Source: an uncultured Bacteroidales bacterium (lineage in GTDB: Bacteria > Bacteroidota > Bacteroidia > Bacteroidales > UBA4417). Taken from it: 27,684 nt of DNA. Location of the stretch: the NCBI GenBank assembly GCA_937965665.1, contig CALCJE010000295.1, positions 1-27,684 of the forward strand, written 5' to 3'. The translations under genes and the position numbers were made by a program. Under the pieces are notes generated by a model. It was not told the origin of the DNA, made no database searches, and saw only the letters and a program-made list of their open reading frames with translations. Each line of letters opens with the position of its first letter. Position 1 is the stretch's first letter. Below, in pieces: positions 15,929 to 22,674 of this stretch.

Positions 15929-15990
15929 CGCAAAACACAGCTTCACGTGCTGCCTGGATGATGTTCTGCCACATCAAGCCTTGTTTTGCG
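15929..15990. repeat. Inverted repeat with a structured loop
   Basis: CGCAAAACA (15929-15937) is complementary to TGTTTTGCG (15982-15990), with a 44-base loop that itself contains CAGC..GCTG around CACGTG. No T run follows, so it is not a terminator. The function is unknown. Confidence 0.4.
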
Positions 15991-16385
15991 AGGTTACCGA
16001 GGCATACAGATGTATGAAATTTCTATACAGCCTAGACTTTTTCGTTCTTTTGCGTCATGGCAAAAAAACAAGAAATTGAATCTATTACGAATATTTAATC
16101 GTATGGTAATCAATAATATAATTTGCAAATGCCCACACTCCGGTTGTATCACATACACAACCTGTAGGAGAATCCTCCTAAAAACGAATTTTAATGGTAG
16201 TTAGTGCGGTAAAAGTGAATTTATTTGGTCATAAAGTATTCCATTACATGCTGATACAATATCTGTGTTTGAAATGAGAAAGATGTTAGAAGATAGGAAA
16301 TAAAGTAAGCAGGTATCCGGAATCCTTTATCTGCGAAACCTGCTGAATGTATTAGTATTACTTTCTCAGGAATGAGAAAATCCGG

Positions 16386-16778
16386 TTAATTCTTTCGGCA
16401 GTTTATACAATATCCTTTGTGCATACAGATGGTGCCGCCACAAGTCGGGCAATGCCATTTAGCAATTTCCAGCTCCATAAAATGGGATAGCCCGTTATTT
16501 TTAATGATTTTCAGGTTTTCTATGGGGCTGGTATTATACCGGGTTCTATAACGCTTGTCGAGTTGTTTTAAACGAAGGCATGGAAATTTCGGGCAGTCGT
16601 AACAGAAATGCTCCGGGGTTGCTTGCAGGGCTTCGCAATTCCTGATGATGCAATACTGGCAGGAGTTAGATTTGTATCCAACCTGGCACAAGCATCCATT
16701 ACACACATTTTTATTCCGAAGGTGAGCTGAACAAACCTCGCAGTTTATTCCACAGGGAGCAATCATCACTGGATTCAT
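16386..16778 (-). CDS. DUF3795 cysteine-rich protein
   Basis: A small soluble protein of 130 residues with 17 cysteines arranged mostly in CxxC-like pairs (C13/C16, C26/C29/C31, C40/C43, C59/C62, C110/C113, C124/C127). The start IAPCGINCEVCSAHLRNKN is the DUF3795 signature. A metal or iron-sulfur binding role is the natural inference from the cysteines, but no reaction is known. Unusually for a short member, the C-terminal 25 residues form an extra CPTCGG..C..C..C zinc-ribbon-like unit. It is read towards the repeat-rich gap, with the universal stress gene 100 bases upstream on the same strand. Confidence 0.8.
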   Translation of the reverse strand: MNPVMIAPCGINCEVCSAHLRNKNVCNGCLCQVGYKSNSCQYCIIRNCEALQATPEHFCYDCPKFPCLRLKQLDKRYRTRYNTSPIENLKIIKNNGLSHFMELEIAKWHCPTCGGTICMHKGYCINCRKN

Positions 16779-16881
16779 GGTTGTGGAACTATACCATCAG
16801 GAGATGAAATATAACCTGAACAATGGTGTTGGGTTGTGCTTCTTTAACGGATCAATCCGCGATAGCAGACTTCACCCGCTT

Positions 16882-17316
16882 CTATTTTGAAGGAATAATG
16901 GTAACCGGGCAGGGACTGTGTTTTATTACGCCCGAACACACACTGCCGATAAATGCCCTGTAAAGGAAACCATGGTTGTGGGCACCCAGTATAATATGGC
17001 GGACATTCAGCGCGATGGCTTTTTCAATAATGGTCTCCACTACCGGGCCTTTGACAAGTTCGTAATCCGATTCAATATTACGCTTGTGCAGGTATTCCGA
17101 CATGGATGCCAGGTCGGCTTTTATCTGGTCGAATTCTTCTTCCGAATCGGCAGCAATCACGGGTTGCACCACTTCGTTCCCGATGTAGGTTGGAACAGGT
17201 ATCACCACGTGAAGTATATGGACCTGGCTTTTGAATGCACCTGCCAATACAGCGGCATATTCAACTGCTGCACTCGCAAGATCCGAAAGATCGACAGCAA
17301 CTAATATCTTATCCAT
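16882..17316 (-). CDS. Universal stress protein (UspA family)
   Basis: A single-domain 144-residue cytoplasmic Usp. The first strand is KILVAVDLSD, with the Asp that contacts adenine in ATP-binding members. The C-terminal nucleotide loop is present as G111-AHNHG...G124-S125 followed by VIKHSPCPVTIIPSK. The usual G-x2-G-x9-GS spacing is partly altered (Asn at 114), so ATP binding is likely but not certain. Family members respond to starvation or stress; the role here is unknown. The -7 element at 17349-17357 gives a leader of about 26 bases. Confidence 0.93.
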   Translation of the reverse strand: MDKILVAVDLSDLASAAVEYAAVLAGAFKSQVHILHVVIPVPTYIGNEVVQPVIAADSEEEFDQIKADLASMSEYLHKRNIESDYELVKGPVVETIIEKAIALNVRHIILGAHNHGFLYRAFIGSVCSGVIKHSPCPVTIIPSK

Positions 17317-17348
17317 TTTCAGAATTATTAAATTGTGAAATCTGATCT

Positions 17349-17357
17349 ACAAATATA
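17349..17357 (-). promoter_or_regulatory. -7 promoter element of the universal stress protein gene
   Basis: On the minus strand this reads TATATTTGT, matching TAnnTTTG. Transcription should start near 17342. Confidence 0.55.
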
Positions 17358-17420
17358 ATGAATACTGAAGCTGAAAGCAAGCTTTGCCTGCCGGAAGAAA
17401 TGGCAAATTTCAGGAAAGCC

Positions 17421-18611
17421 TTATTTGATTATCAGTTTCGACGAAAAATAGGTACGATTCCCTTTGATGTTTAACATGTAGATACCTGGTTTAAGCATTC
17501 GTACATCGATGGTGGTATCCATGGTTTGCGAAACCTTTCCGCTGAGAAGTATTTTTCCTGCCAGGTCACTGATAAAGTATTGTGAAAATTCCTTGATATC
17601 CTGTTGATTAACCAGGGAAATATATTCATGGGCCGGGTTTGGCCAGATGGCAAATGAGGCTGGTGCCAGGGTATGATCAACGGCATTAAGCAGGCATACT
17701 TTTGGGAATATGGCATTCGAAATGATGAGTCCGCCCTGCTGGGTCCACAAGTCGGGGGCTGAAATCCAGTTGTTGGTATTCTGAAGAATCCAGGCCGTAT
17801 TAACCGGAACTTTGCCGGGTCCTGTCGACCAGAAAGCCAGTGTATCGCCCGTGAGGACCGGAAACCTGGCGCCTGCAAAAAACGAGCCCCCGGGTTGGAA
17901 TGGTGTGTCGAAATCGACGGTGGTATACCTGTTATTGGTTACATCACTAACCAGTGTGGAGAGCAACACGGTATCCGACCTGAGTAAGACACCGGGTTTG
18001 CCGCTTGAGGGGTCGAATTTCCAGATTTGTAAAGGTATTTTTTCGTTGTGTCCTGCCGATTGTTTTGCCTTTGAGAACCTGTAAATCATCCCTGTAACAG
18101 CCAGGTTAGGCTGCATATTTTCGAAATAATCGCAAACAGCTTTATCGTTGTAAGTGTTATTTCCCGTTACATACCCTTTACCGGGAATGGCGTAATAAGT
18201 AAGTGGTTCGGGCAGTGGGTAATGCAAGGTGTCGCAACTCACATAATTGGGTGTAACTTTGATGTAATCCTTTTTCTCAAGGGCAAAACCATTAACACCA
18301 TCAGAAATGGTAAGTTTTACCGTGAACTGGCCATAAGCCGCATAGGTATGGGTTGGATGCTGAGCCATGCTGCTGTCGCCGTCGCCGAAATGCCATTTCC
18401 AGCTGATTGGACTGCCACTCGATTGGTCAGTGAATTTTACGGTTAATGGAGCCGCGCCCTGCAGTAAATCAGCCACAAATTTTGCTTCGAGGCTTTTCAG
18501 CGATGAAACATTTTCGGGCTCAGTTACAGGAATGATAAAGTCGCGACGCGGTTGCTGTGCATTACAAAAAAATACCAGTAAGGAAAAGATGGAAGTGAGC
18601 AGAACTTTCAT
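17421..18611 (-). CDS. Secreted PKD-domain protein with T9SS type A sorting domain
   Basis: A 396-residue exported protein. Residues 1-18 form a signal peptide (MKVLLTSIFSLLVFFCNA, then QQ). A PKD domain at about 38-115 has the hallmark WKWHFGDGDSS and HTYAAYGQFTVKLTI. The middle, about 120-315, is a beta-rich region I do not recognise. The last 75 residues form a type IX secretion sorting domain (FAIWPNPAHEYISL ... DLAGKILLSG ... LKPGIYMLNI ... KLIIK), so it should cross the outer membrane by T9SS and be released or anchored to the surface. It follows the anti-sigma gene by 35 bases, with its own -7 element at 18627-18635, and may be linked to that signalling pair. Confidence 0.9.
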   Translation of the reverse strand: MKVLLTSIFSLLVFFCNAQQPRRDFIIPVTEPENVSSLKSLEAKFVADLLQGAAPLTVKFTDQSSGSPISWKWHFGDGDSSMAQHPTHTYAAYGQFTVKLTISDGVNGFALEKKDYIKVTPNYVSCDTLHYPLPEPLTYYAIPGKGYVTGNNTYNDKAVCDYFENMQPNLAVTGMIYRFSKAKQSAGHNEKIPLQIWKFDPSSGKPGVLLRSDTVLLSTLVSDVTNNRYTTVDFDTPFQPGGSFFAGARFPVLTGDTLAFWSTGPGKVPVNTAWILQNTNNWISAPDLWTQQGGLIISNAIFPKVCLLNAVDHTLAPASFAIWPNPAHEYISLVNQQDIKEFSQYFISDLAGKILLSGKVSQTMDTTIDVRMLKPGIYMLNIKGNRTYFSSKLIIK

Positions 18612-18626
18612 GTTGCCGGAGTTTGC

Positions 18627-18635
18627 ACAAAGATA
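18627..18635 (-). promoter_or_regulatory. -7 promoter element of the PKD/T9SS protein gene
   Basis: On the minus strand this reads TATCTTTGT, matching TAnnTTTG. It sits in the 35-base gap after the anti-sigma gene and gives a leader of only about 9 bases. Read-through from the sigma/anti-sigma genes is still possible because no terminator is visible between them. Confidence 0.55.
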
Positions 18636-18646
18636 TCGCTACGGCA

Positions 18647-20128
18647 TCAGAAATCAAACTTTATACCGGTTTTAAATCCGAGTGTAAGCTCGTCGGTAGG
18701 CTGGTTATTTAATGATAACACTGGTTTAAAATACCATCGGCTTGTGGGGGTAAAATATATGCTTAACCGGTTGAGGACTTCATAGTTAAAGTCGATGCCT
18801 GTTACAAAGTTCACATTTACATCATTATAAACCGGCTTCGAAGTATTTACCCTGGTGATGCTGGCGTTATACTGGTTTTTGAGCGATTTTTCGGTGGTCG
18901 ATACCAGGTCGGGGTTATTGAGCCTGATTCCGAAACCTGCACCTGCATTGAGCCAGGTCGAAAATTTTCCTTTGCTGAAAAGCCTGCGTCCCAAACCGAG
19001 GTTATACGTGAAATACTGGTGCTTTTCGGAGCCGACATACTCCGACTCAAGGCTGGCGGTATTGTAACTTATGGTGTCTATCTTGCCGCCAGGTCCCATA
19101 GCGGTAACCGGTGATTTAACATCGTAGTTCATGCTGATTTCAAGCTGTTCCTGGTTATATGCCATACCAATACTCGTGTTGAACCTCACTTTTTCCTTAT
19201 TGTACATGGCAGTGAGATCCACATTGTAGAATACAGAATTGTCAGTTCCATTGTTGATATTTTCAGGCAGATAACCCATTGCCAGCGCAAAATGGTTTGA
19301 GTTCGAAGTATGAGCAGGCGTTGTGGGCATGCTGCTCAATTCGGTGTCCGTTAATTGCGGGGTTTTTGAAGTTTCCTTTACGATGTTCCTGTTATAATTG
19401 AAAGGCGTAACCAGCGGGTTTGACAGTGCAATGATCTGTTCGGGAGACAGCCTGTTTCCATCATTGGTTTCCGATGCATCATGAGTTTCCGCTGGTGTTT
19501 GAGCTGCCAACGCAGGTGCTGTATCGGGTACAGATAATGCATTAGGTTTGGCAAATAATGAAGCCATTATCTTTTGCTGATCTATAACAGCAGCCGTAGT
19601 TGCTTCAGGGTTTTCCGCAAGGTTACTACCCACGGTTTTACCTGTATTTTGTATGTTTTGCGTTCCTGTTGAATTATGTTTTGAAGGTTGCCCCGAAGCT
19701 AGTGTTTTGCTGTTGGCTGCTGGTATAAGGCTGGTGGCGGGAGCGTTGGTATTTCCTGTTTCCCTGGGTTGGGTGACCGATGTTTCCTGTTTTTGATCCT
19801 GAGGCTGCATGGCTTTTTCGGTCGTTAGCCCGGCAAACTTCGAAACGGTAAAGAATAGCAATAAACCGGCAGCAGCCGACAACGCAATGCGAATGGAGGT
19901 TCTGAGGTAAATTGCCCTGTTGAGACGGCGCGAAATAATGGACCAGGTGCCTTCGTCGGGTGCATGCACCGGAAGCTCCTGCAGCTTTTGCTGGTAAGCA
20001 GCTTCGGCGTCAAGCGCATCAAGCTTTGCCGACATACGCTCCCATGTACCGGGGTCAGCAGCATGCTTTGGCAATTGCTCGCTCAGCCTCATTTTAATAT
20101 GTTTGTTTTTTTCGTCCATGTTATTCAT
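18647..20128 (-). CDS. Dual membrane-spanning anti-sigma-like protein (cytoplasmic domain, TM helix, linker, outer-membrane barrel)
   Basis: A 493-residue protein with no signal peptide. Residues 1-75 are a charged, helical cytoplasmic domain with two copies of a motif of the form LPxHAxDxGTWxxxSxxL (19-36 and 52-69). One membrane helix spans about 78-97. Residues 100-275 are low-complexity (Thr, Ala, Pro, Gln, Asn) and look disordered. From about 278 the protein alternates like an outer-membrane barrel (NHFALAMGYLP, VRFNTSIGMAYN, FTYNLGLGRRLF, TWLNAGAGFGIRL, LSIYFTPTSRWYF) and ends in FDF, a BAM-type C-terminus. The gene overlaps the ECF sigma gene by 8 bases. This matches the layout described for dual membrane-spanning anti-sigma factors (Dma) in Bacteroides thetaiotaomicron, recalled from memory. 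It would hold the sigma factor at the inner membrane while sensing the outer membrane. Confidence 0.82.
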   Translation of the reverse strand: MNNMDEKNKHIKMRLSEQLPKHAADPGTWERMSAKLDALDAEAAYQQKLQELPVHAPDEGTWSIISRRLNRAIYLRTSIRIALSAAAGLLLFFTVSKFAGLTTEKAMQPQDQKQETSVTQPRETGNTNAPATSLIPAANSKTLASGQPSKHNSTGTQNIQNTGKTVGSNLAENPEATTAAVIDQQKIMASLFAKPNALSVPDTAPALAAQTPAETHDASETNDGNRLSPEQIIALSNPLVTPFNYNRNIVKETSKTPQLTDTELSSMPTTPAHTSNSNHFALAMGYLPENINNGTDNSVFYNVDLTAMYNKEKVRFNTSIGMAYNQEQLEISMNYDVKSPVTAMGPGGKIDTISYNTASLESEYVGSEKHQYFTYNLGLGRRLFSKGKFSTWLNAGAGFGIRLNNPDLVSTTEKSLKNQYNASITRVNTSKPVYNDVNVNFVTGIDFNYEVLNRLSIYFTPTSRWYFKPVLSLNNQPTDELTLGFKTGIKFDF

Positions 20129-20684
20129 CCATCAATGCAGCAAGCCGGTTTTTGAGCATTTTTTTTGCATGATGCAACTGCGATTTCGAAGTTCCTGTTG
20201 AAATTCCGAGCATGTTGGCTGTTTCTTCGTGCGAAAATCCTTCAACTTCGGTAAGCAGGAAAACAGTTCTGTATCCATCAGGTAACGAAAGGATTACCTT
20301 TTCGAGGTACTCGCTGTCGAGGGTATCGGGTATCAGGATCATTTCATCGCTTTTTGCTTCTTCAAGATCGGCGAAGGCAAGGTTGCGGTTTTTCGAAAGC
20401 AGCCTGAGCGAAGTACGCACAACAATGGTTTTTATCCAGGCTCCCAGCGTTGAATCGAACCGGTACTGTCCTATGTCGCGGAACACCTGTATAAAAGCAT
20501 CCTGCAGCGCATCGTGGGCATCGTCGCGGTTATTTACAATGCGGTATGCAATGGTGAACATGGCATCGCAATACCTATGGTAGAGGTCGCGCTGGGCAAT
20601 GCGGTTATTGCGCAGGCACCCGTGAACCAGGTCCCGCTCAATATCGCTTTTGCTTCCGGTAATCAGTTGTACAACGTTCCTCAA
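20121..20684 (-). CDS. ECF (sigma-70 family) sigma factor
   Basis: A 187-residue extracytoplasmic-function sigma factor. Region 2 (about 30-96) contains ALYHR-like and DALQDAFIQVFRDIGQYR segments (core and -10 binding) and the WIKTIVVRTSLRLL helix. Region 4 (about 125-182) has LPDGYRTVFLLTEVEGFSHE and the helix-turn-helix ETANMLGISTGTSKSQLHHA. There is no region 1 or 3. The start appears to be TTG at 20684: an in-frame stop lies five codons upstream, no ATG is available, and the -7 element at 20707-20715 places the transcript start about 16 bases before it. The overlap with the anti-sigma gene shows translational coupling and marks that protein as its regulator. Confidence 0.93.
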   Translation of the reverse strand: MRNVVQLITGSKSDIERDLVHGCLRNNRIAQRDLYHRYCDAMFTIAYRIVNNRDDAHDALQDAFIQVFRDIGQYRFDSTLGAWIKTIVVRTSLRLLSKNRNLAFADLEEAKSDEMILIPDTLDSEYLEKVILSLPDGYRTVFLLTEVEGFSHEETANMLGISTGTSKSQLHHAKKMLKNRLAALMDE

Positions 20685-20706
20685 TGAAGTATTGGTTTAG
20701 CCTCTC

Positions 20707-20715
20707 ACAAAAGTA
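20707..20715 (-). promoter_or_regulatory. -7 promoter element of the sigma/anti-sigma operon
   Basis: On the minus strand this reads TACTTTTGT, matching TAnnTTTG. It suggests housekeeping transcription of the pair. An additional autoregulated ECF promoter cannot be recognised by eye. Confidence 0.5.
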
Positions 20716-20773
20716 ATACTTAATTCGCAAGCAATCACACTTTTGCCCAGTTGTATCGCACGTTACAACTTTC

Positions 20774-20830
20774 AAAAAATAAAGGGAATTAATCCGGCTG
20801 AATGGTTGTATGCAGCTGAATTTAATTCCC
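20774..20830 (-). terminator. Terminator of the 503-residue outer-membrane protein gene
   Basis: On the minus strand GGGAATTAA (complement of 20822-20830) pairs with TTAATTCCC (complement of 20784-20792) across a 29-base loop, followed by TTTATTTTTT. It separates the outer-membrane protein gene from the sigma operon. A T-rich tract on the other side may let it work in both directions. Confidence 0.65.
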
Positions 20831-20885
20831 ATATTTTTTACCGGTATCCCCGATCGGTAGAGCACATACCTGGTTAACCTGCTGG

Positions 20886-22397
20886 TTAAAATAAACTGTA
20901 GGTAAGTGATGCATTAACAGCCTGGCCCCAATAGGTGTTGTCGTATTCTTTATCAGTTACACCTTCGGTTTCGGTTTCGAAGTTATCGTGTTTATAATAA
21001 AACTGCGCGTTGTATGATAGATTTAACCTGAGTTTTTCTGAAAGATAAAAATAGGCAGAAAACTGTGGACCCGTGTAAATATTAAATGCATTTGTGTGGT
21101 CGGGCTTATCTGATTTGGTTTCGCCCTCCTTCATAGATTGCCAGCTGCTGTTCAGGTACCAGCTTAAAGTTAACCAGGTGCGTGAATTGGGATAATAGCC
21201 AAACCCGCAGTCGCCCGAAAAATCGATTGCCGGAAGAACATCTGTATAGAATTTGTTTTCGGTTTCAGGATCTGGTTCAATGTTGTTTACCCGGTTCTGG
21301 TAATACTGCTGTATTCCGACACCCCCTTTCACATGGGCAAAATTCTGCCAGCTTCGGCTGCTGGGTTTTTCGTAAGCATAGCCTACTACCAGTTTCAGCG
21401 CAGCCATTTTATTTTTTGAGGTACGCTCTCCAACAAGGTCTTCAGGAAAGATATTATCCATTTTTTCGTATTGATAACTATAATTGAAACCAGCTTCTAA
21501 TCCTGTATAAATCCTGTGTCCGGCTTGCCTCACCGGGTTGTTGGCATAGGCCCAGTTATCATTTAACGAAGTGAAATACGCAGCATCGGCGGCACTAACA
21601 ATGCCCGACTGTTGTAACAACGAATCAATGGCTGTAATTTCTGCTATATTTCTTAAGCGGTAGTCGAAAAAGCGTTTGTATTTCAGTTTTGTCATCAATT
21701 GTGCAAGTGCCACTACATCCTCATCTGTTACCGCACGTTTTTCGCGATTCAATGCACGCAGATCATCGAGCACGTACAATGCCATCCGGGCATCCTGAAC
21801 CTGTTCTATGCGCCCTTTCCCGATTAAAAATGAAGCGCTCACCTGGTTGTAAAAGTCTTTTTCTTTGGTTTCCTGCGAGGTATTAAGTGCATTATTCTGC
21901 CATGATTTATTGCTTTCCGAGTTTCCCCTGTTGTCGATGGTAAGCGCCCCGTTTATTTCAATATATTCCTGCTTGGGATTATAAAACCTGTGAAGCCCGG
22001 CCAAATCTAGATATTCTTTATGGTTCGACGAGTTAACTTTGTTCTCAATATCGGAAGTGCCATTTGTATTTTGGTAATTGCCACTGGTTGAACCTATTCC
22101 GGCATTAAAATACGACCAGAATTCGCCTTGTGCCTTAGCTGAATTGAGGTATCTCGAATAAGACGCCCCGGCCTGGGTGTTGAGCGAAAACGACTTACGG
22201 TTTCCGTCGTTAAAACCAGTCAGTTTGTTATAACTCGCATTGCTGGTTAGCCCGAAATTCAAATCGAGTGATTGGTACAGGTAATCCGGGTTTTTATAAT
22301 CCGATAGCCTGAATGTTGTGTTTTGAGCGCTTAAGTTTGTAAAACCTGAAAGAAACAGTCCGATTGTCAGTGCGGTAAGAAGATGGCCTTTTTTCAT
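20886..22397 (-). CDS. Outer-membrane beta-barrel protein with a central helical segment
   Basis: A 503-residue exported protein of no family I recognise. MKKGHLLTALTIGLFLSGFT begins a signal peptide ending near SAQ. Strand-like, aromatic-rich segments before and after the middle (SYSRYLNS, FWSYFNAGIGST, YSYQYEK, AALKLVVGYAYEKP, FAHVKGGVGIQQYY, TWLTLSWYLNSSW, FSAYFYLSEKLRLNLSYNAQF, and a final ASLTYSLF) fit a barrel ending in Phe. Residues of about 192-262 look helical and charged (QDARMALYVLDDLRALNREK, then DVVALAQLMTKLKYKRFFDY). The frame opens at 22469, but the -7 element at 22467-22474 and the signal peptide support the ATG at 22397. It lies upstream of the sigma operon, with a terminator between. 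Confidence 0.75.
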   Translation of the reverse strand: MKKGHLLTALTIGLFLSGFTNLSAQNTTFRLSDYKNPDYLYQSLDLNFGLTSNASYNKLTGFNDGNRKSFSLNTQAGASYSRYLNSAKAQGEFWSYFNAGIGSTSGNYQNTNGTSDIENKVNSSNHKEYLDLAGLHRFYNPKQEYIEINGALTIDNRGNSESNKSWQNNALNTSQETKEKDFYNQVSASFLIGKGRIEQVQDARMALYVLDDLRALNREKRAVTDEDVVALAQLMTKLKYKRFFDYRLRNIAEITAIDSLLQQSGIVSAADAAYFTSLNDNWAYANNPVRQAGHRIYTGLEAGFNYSYQYEKMDNIFPEDLVGERTSKNKMAALKLVVGYAYEKPSSRSWQNFAHVKGGVGIQQYYQNRVNNIEPDPETENKFYTDVLPAIDFSGDCGFGYYPNSRTWLTLSWYLNSSWQSMKEGETKSDKPDHTNAFNIYTGPQFSAYFYLSEKLRLNLSYNAQFYYKHDNFETETEGVTDKEYDNTYWGQAVNASLTYSLF

Positions 22398-22466
22398 ACA
22401 ATAAAAAATTAAATTAATAAAAAGTGCGAATGTGGCTGATGATTTTAATATGCTTAAATCAATGGT

Positions 22467-22474
22467 CAAAGATA
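22467..22474 (-). promoter_or_regulatory. -7 promoter element of the 503-residue outer-membrane protein gene
   Basis: On the minus strand this reads TATCTTTG, a perfect TAnnTTTG. Transcription should start near 22460, downstream of the first possible start codon, leaving about 63 bases of leader before 22397. Confidence 0.6.
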
Positions 22475-22592
22475 TGATAAATAGGTTGTGTATGTATATG
22501 CGTTTTAACAGGTTTTAAGAGTAATTCACCGATCCGATCCGGTTTTTTACATATTTTATTAAGATTCGGTGGTTTTGTTCGCGATAAAATTC

Positions 22593-22600
22593 CATCTTTG
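22593..22600 (+). promoter_or_regulatory. Possible -7 element of the Asp-box protein gene
   Basis: CATCTTTG is one base from TAnnTTTG. It would give a leader of about 68 bases before the ATG at 22675. A TTTG at 22574-22577 is nearer than the usual -33 position. Confidence 0.35.
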
Positions 22601-22674
22601 TTAAAAGCATTCTGTTTTTATTCATTACTCCAGGAAAAAAATCCCAACATATACTAACCAAACCTTTCATCAGA

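Larger units (their letters stand above)
15643..16385. other. 743-base gene-free stretch rich in inverted repeats
   Basis: No reliable gene is seen. A 72-codon frame at 15986-16204 (+) has no family resemblance and ordinary chance length. Instead the region holds several small repeats: a hairpin nested in a wider inverted repeat at 15745-15827, a tandem 9-mer at 15786-15803, a wide-looped inverted repeat at 15929-15990, AGCAGGT/ACCTGCT at 16308-16344 and TTTCTCA/TGAGAAA at 16362-16379. It separates ygiQ from the convergent DUF3795 gene. It may be a worn repeat or a decayed element, or may encode a structured RNA. Confidence 0.45.

Noticed and set aside
15986..16204. 72-codon plus-strand frame in the repeat-rich gap
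   Set aside because: No family match, no ribosome site, and it crosses several inverted repeats.
20845..20885. tRNA-like D-arm sequence (CGGTAGAGCACA followed by GGTTAACC)
   Set aside because: It has a D-arm look but no acceptor pairing or T-arm before the neighbouring gene, so it is probably chance.
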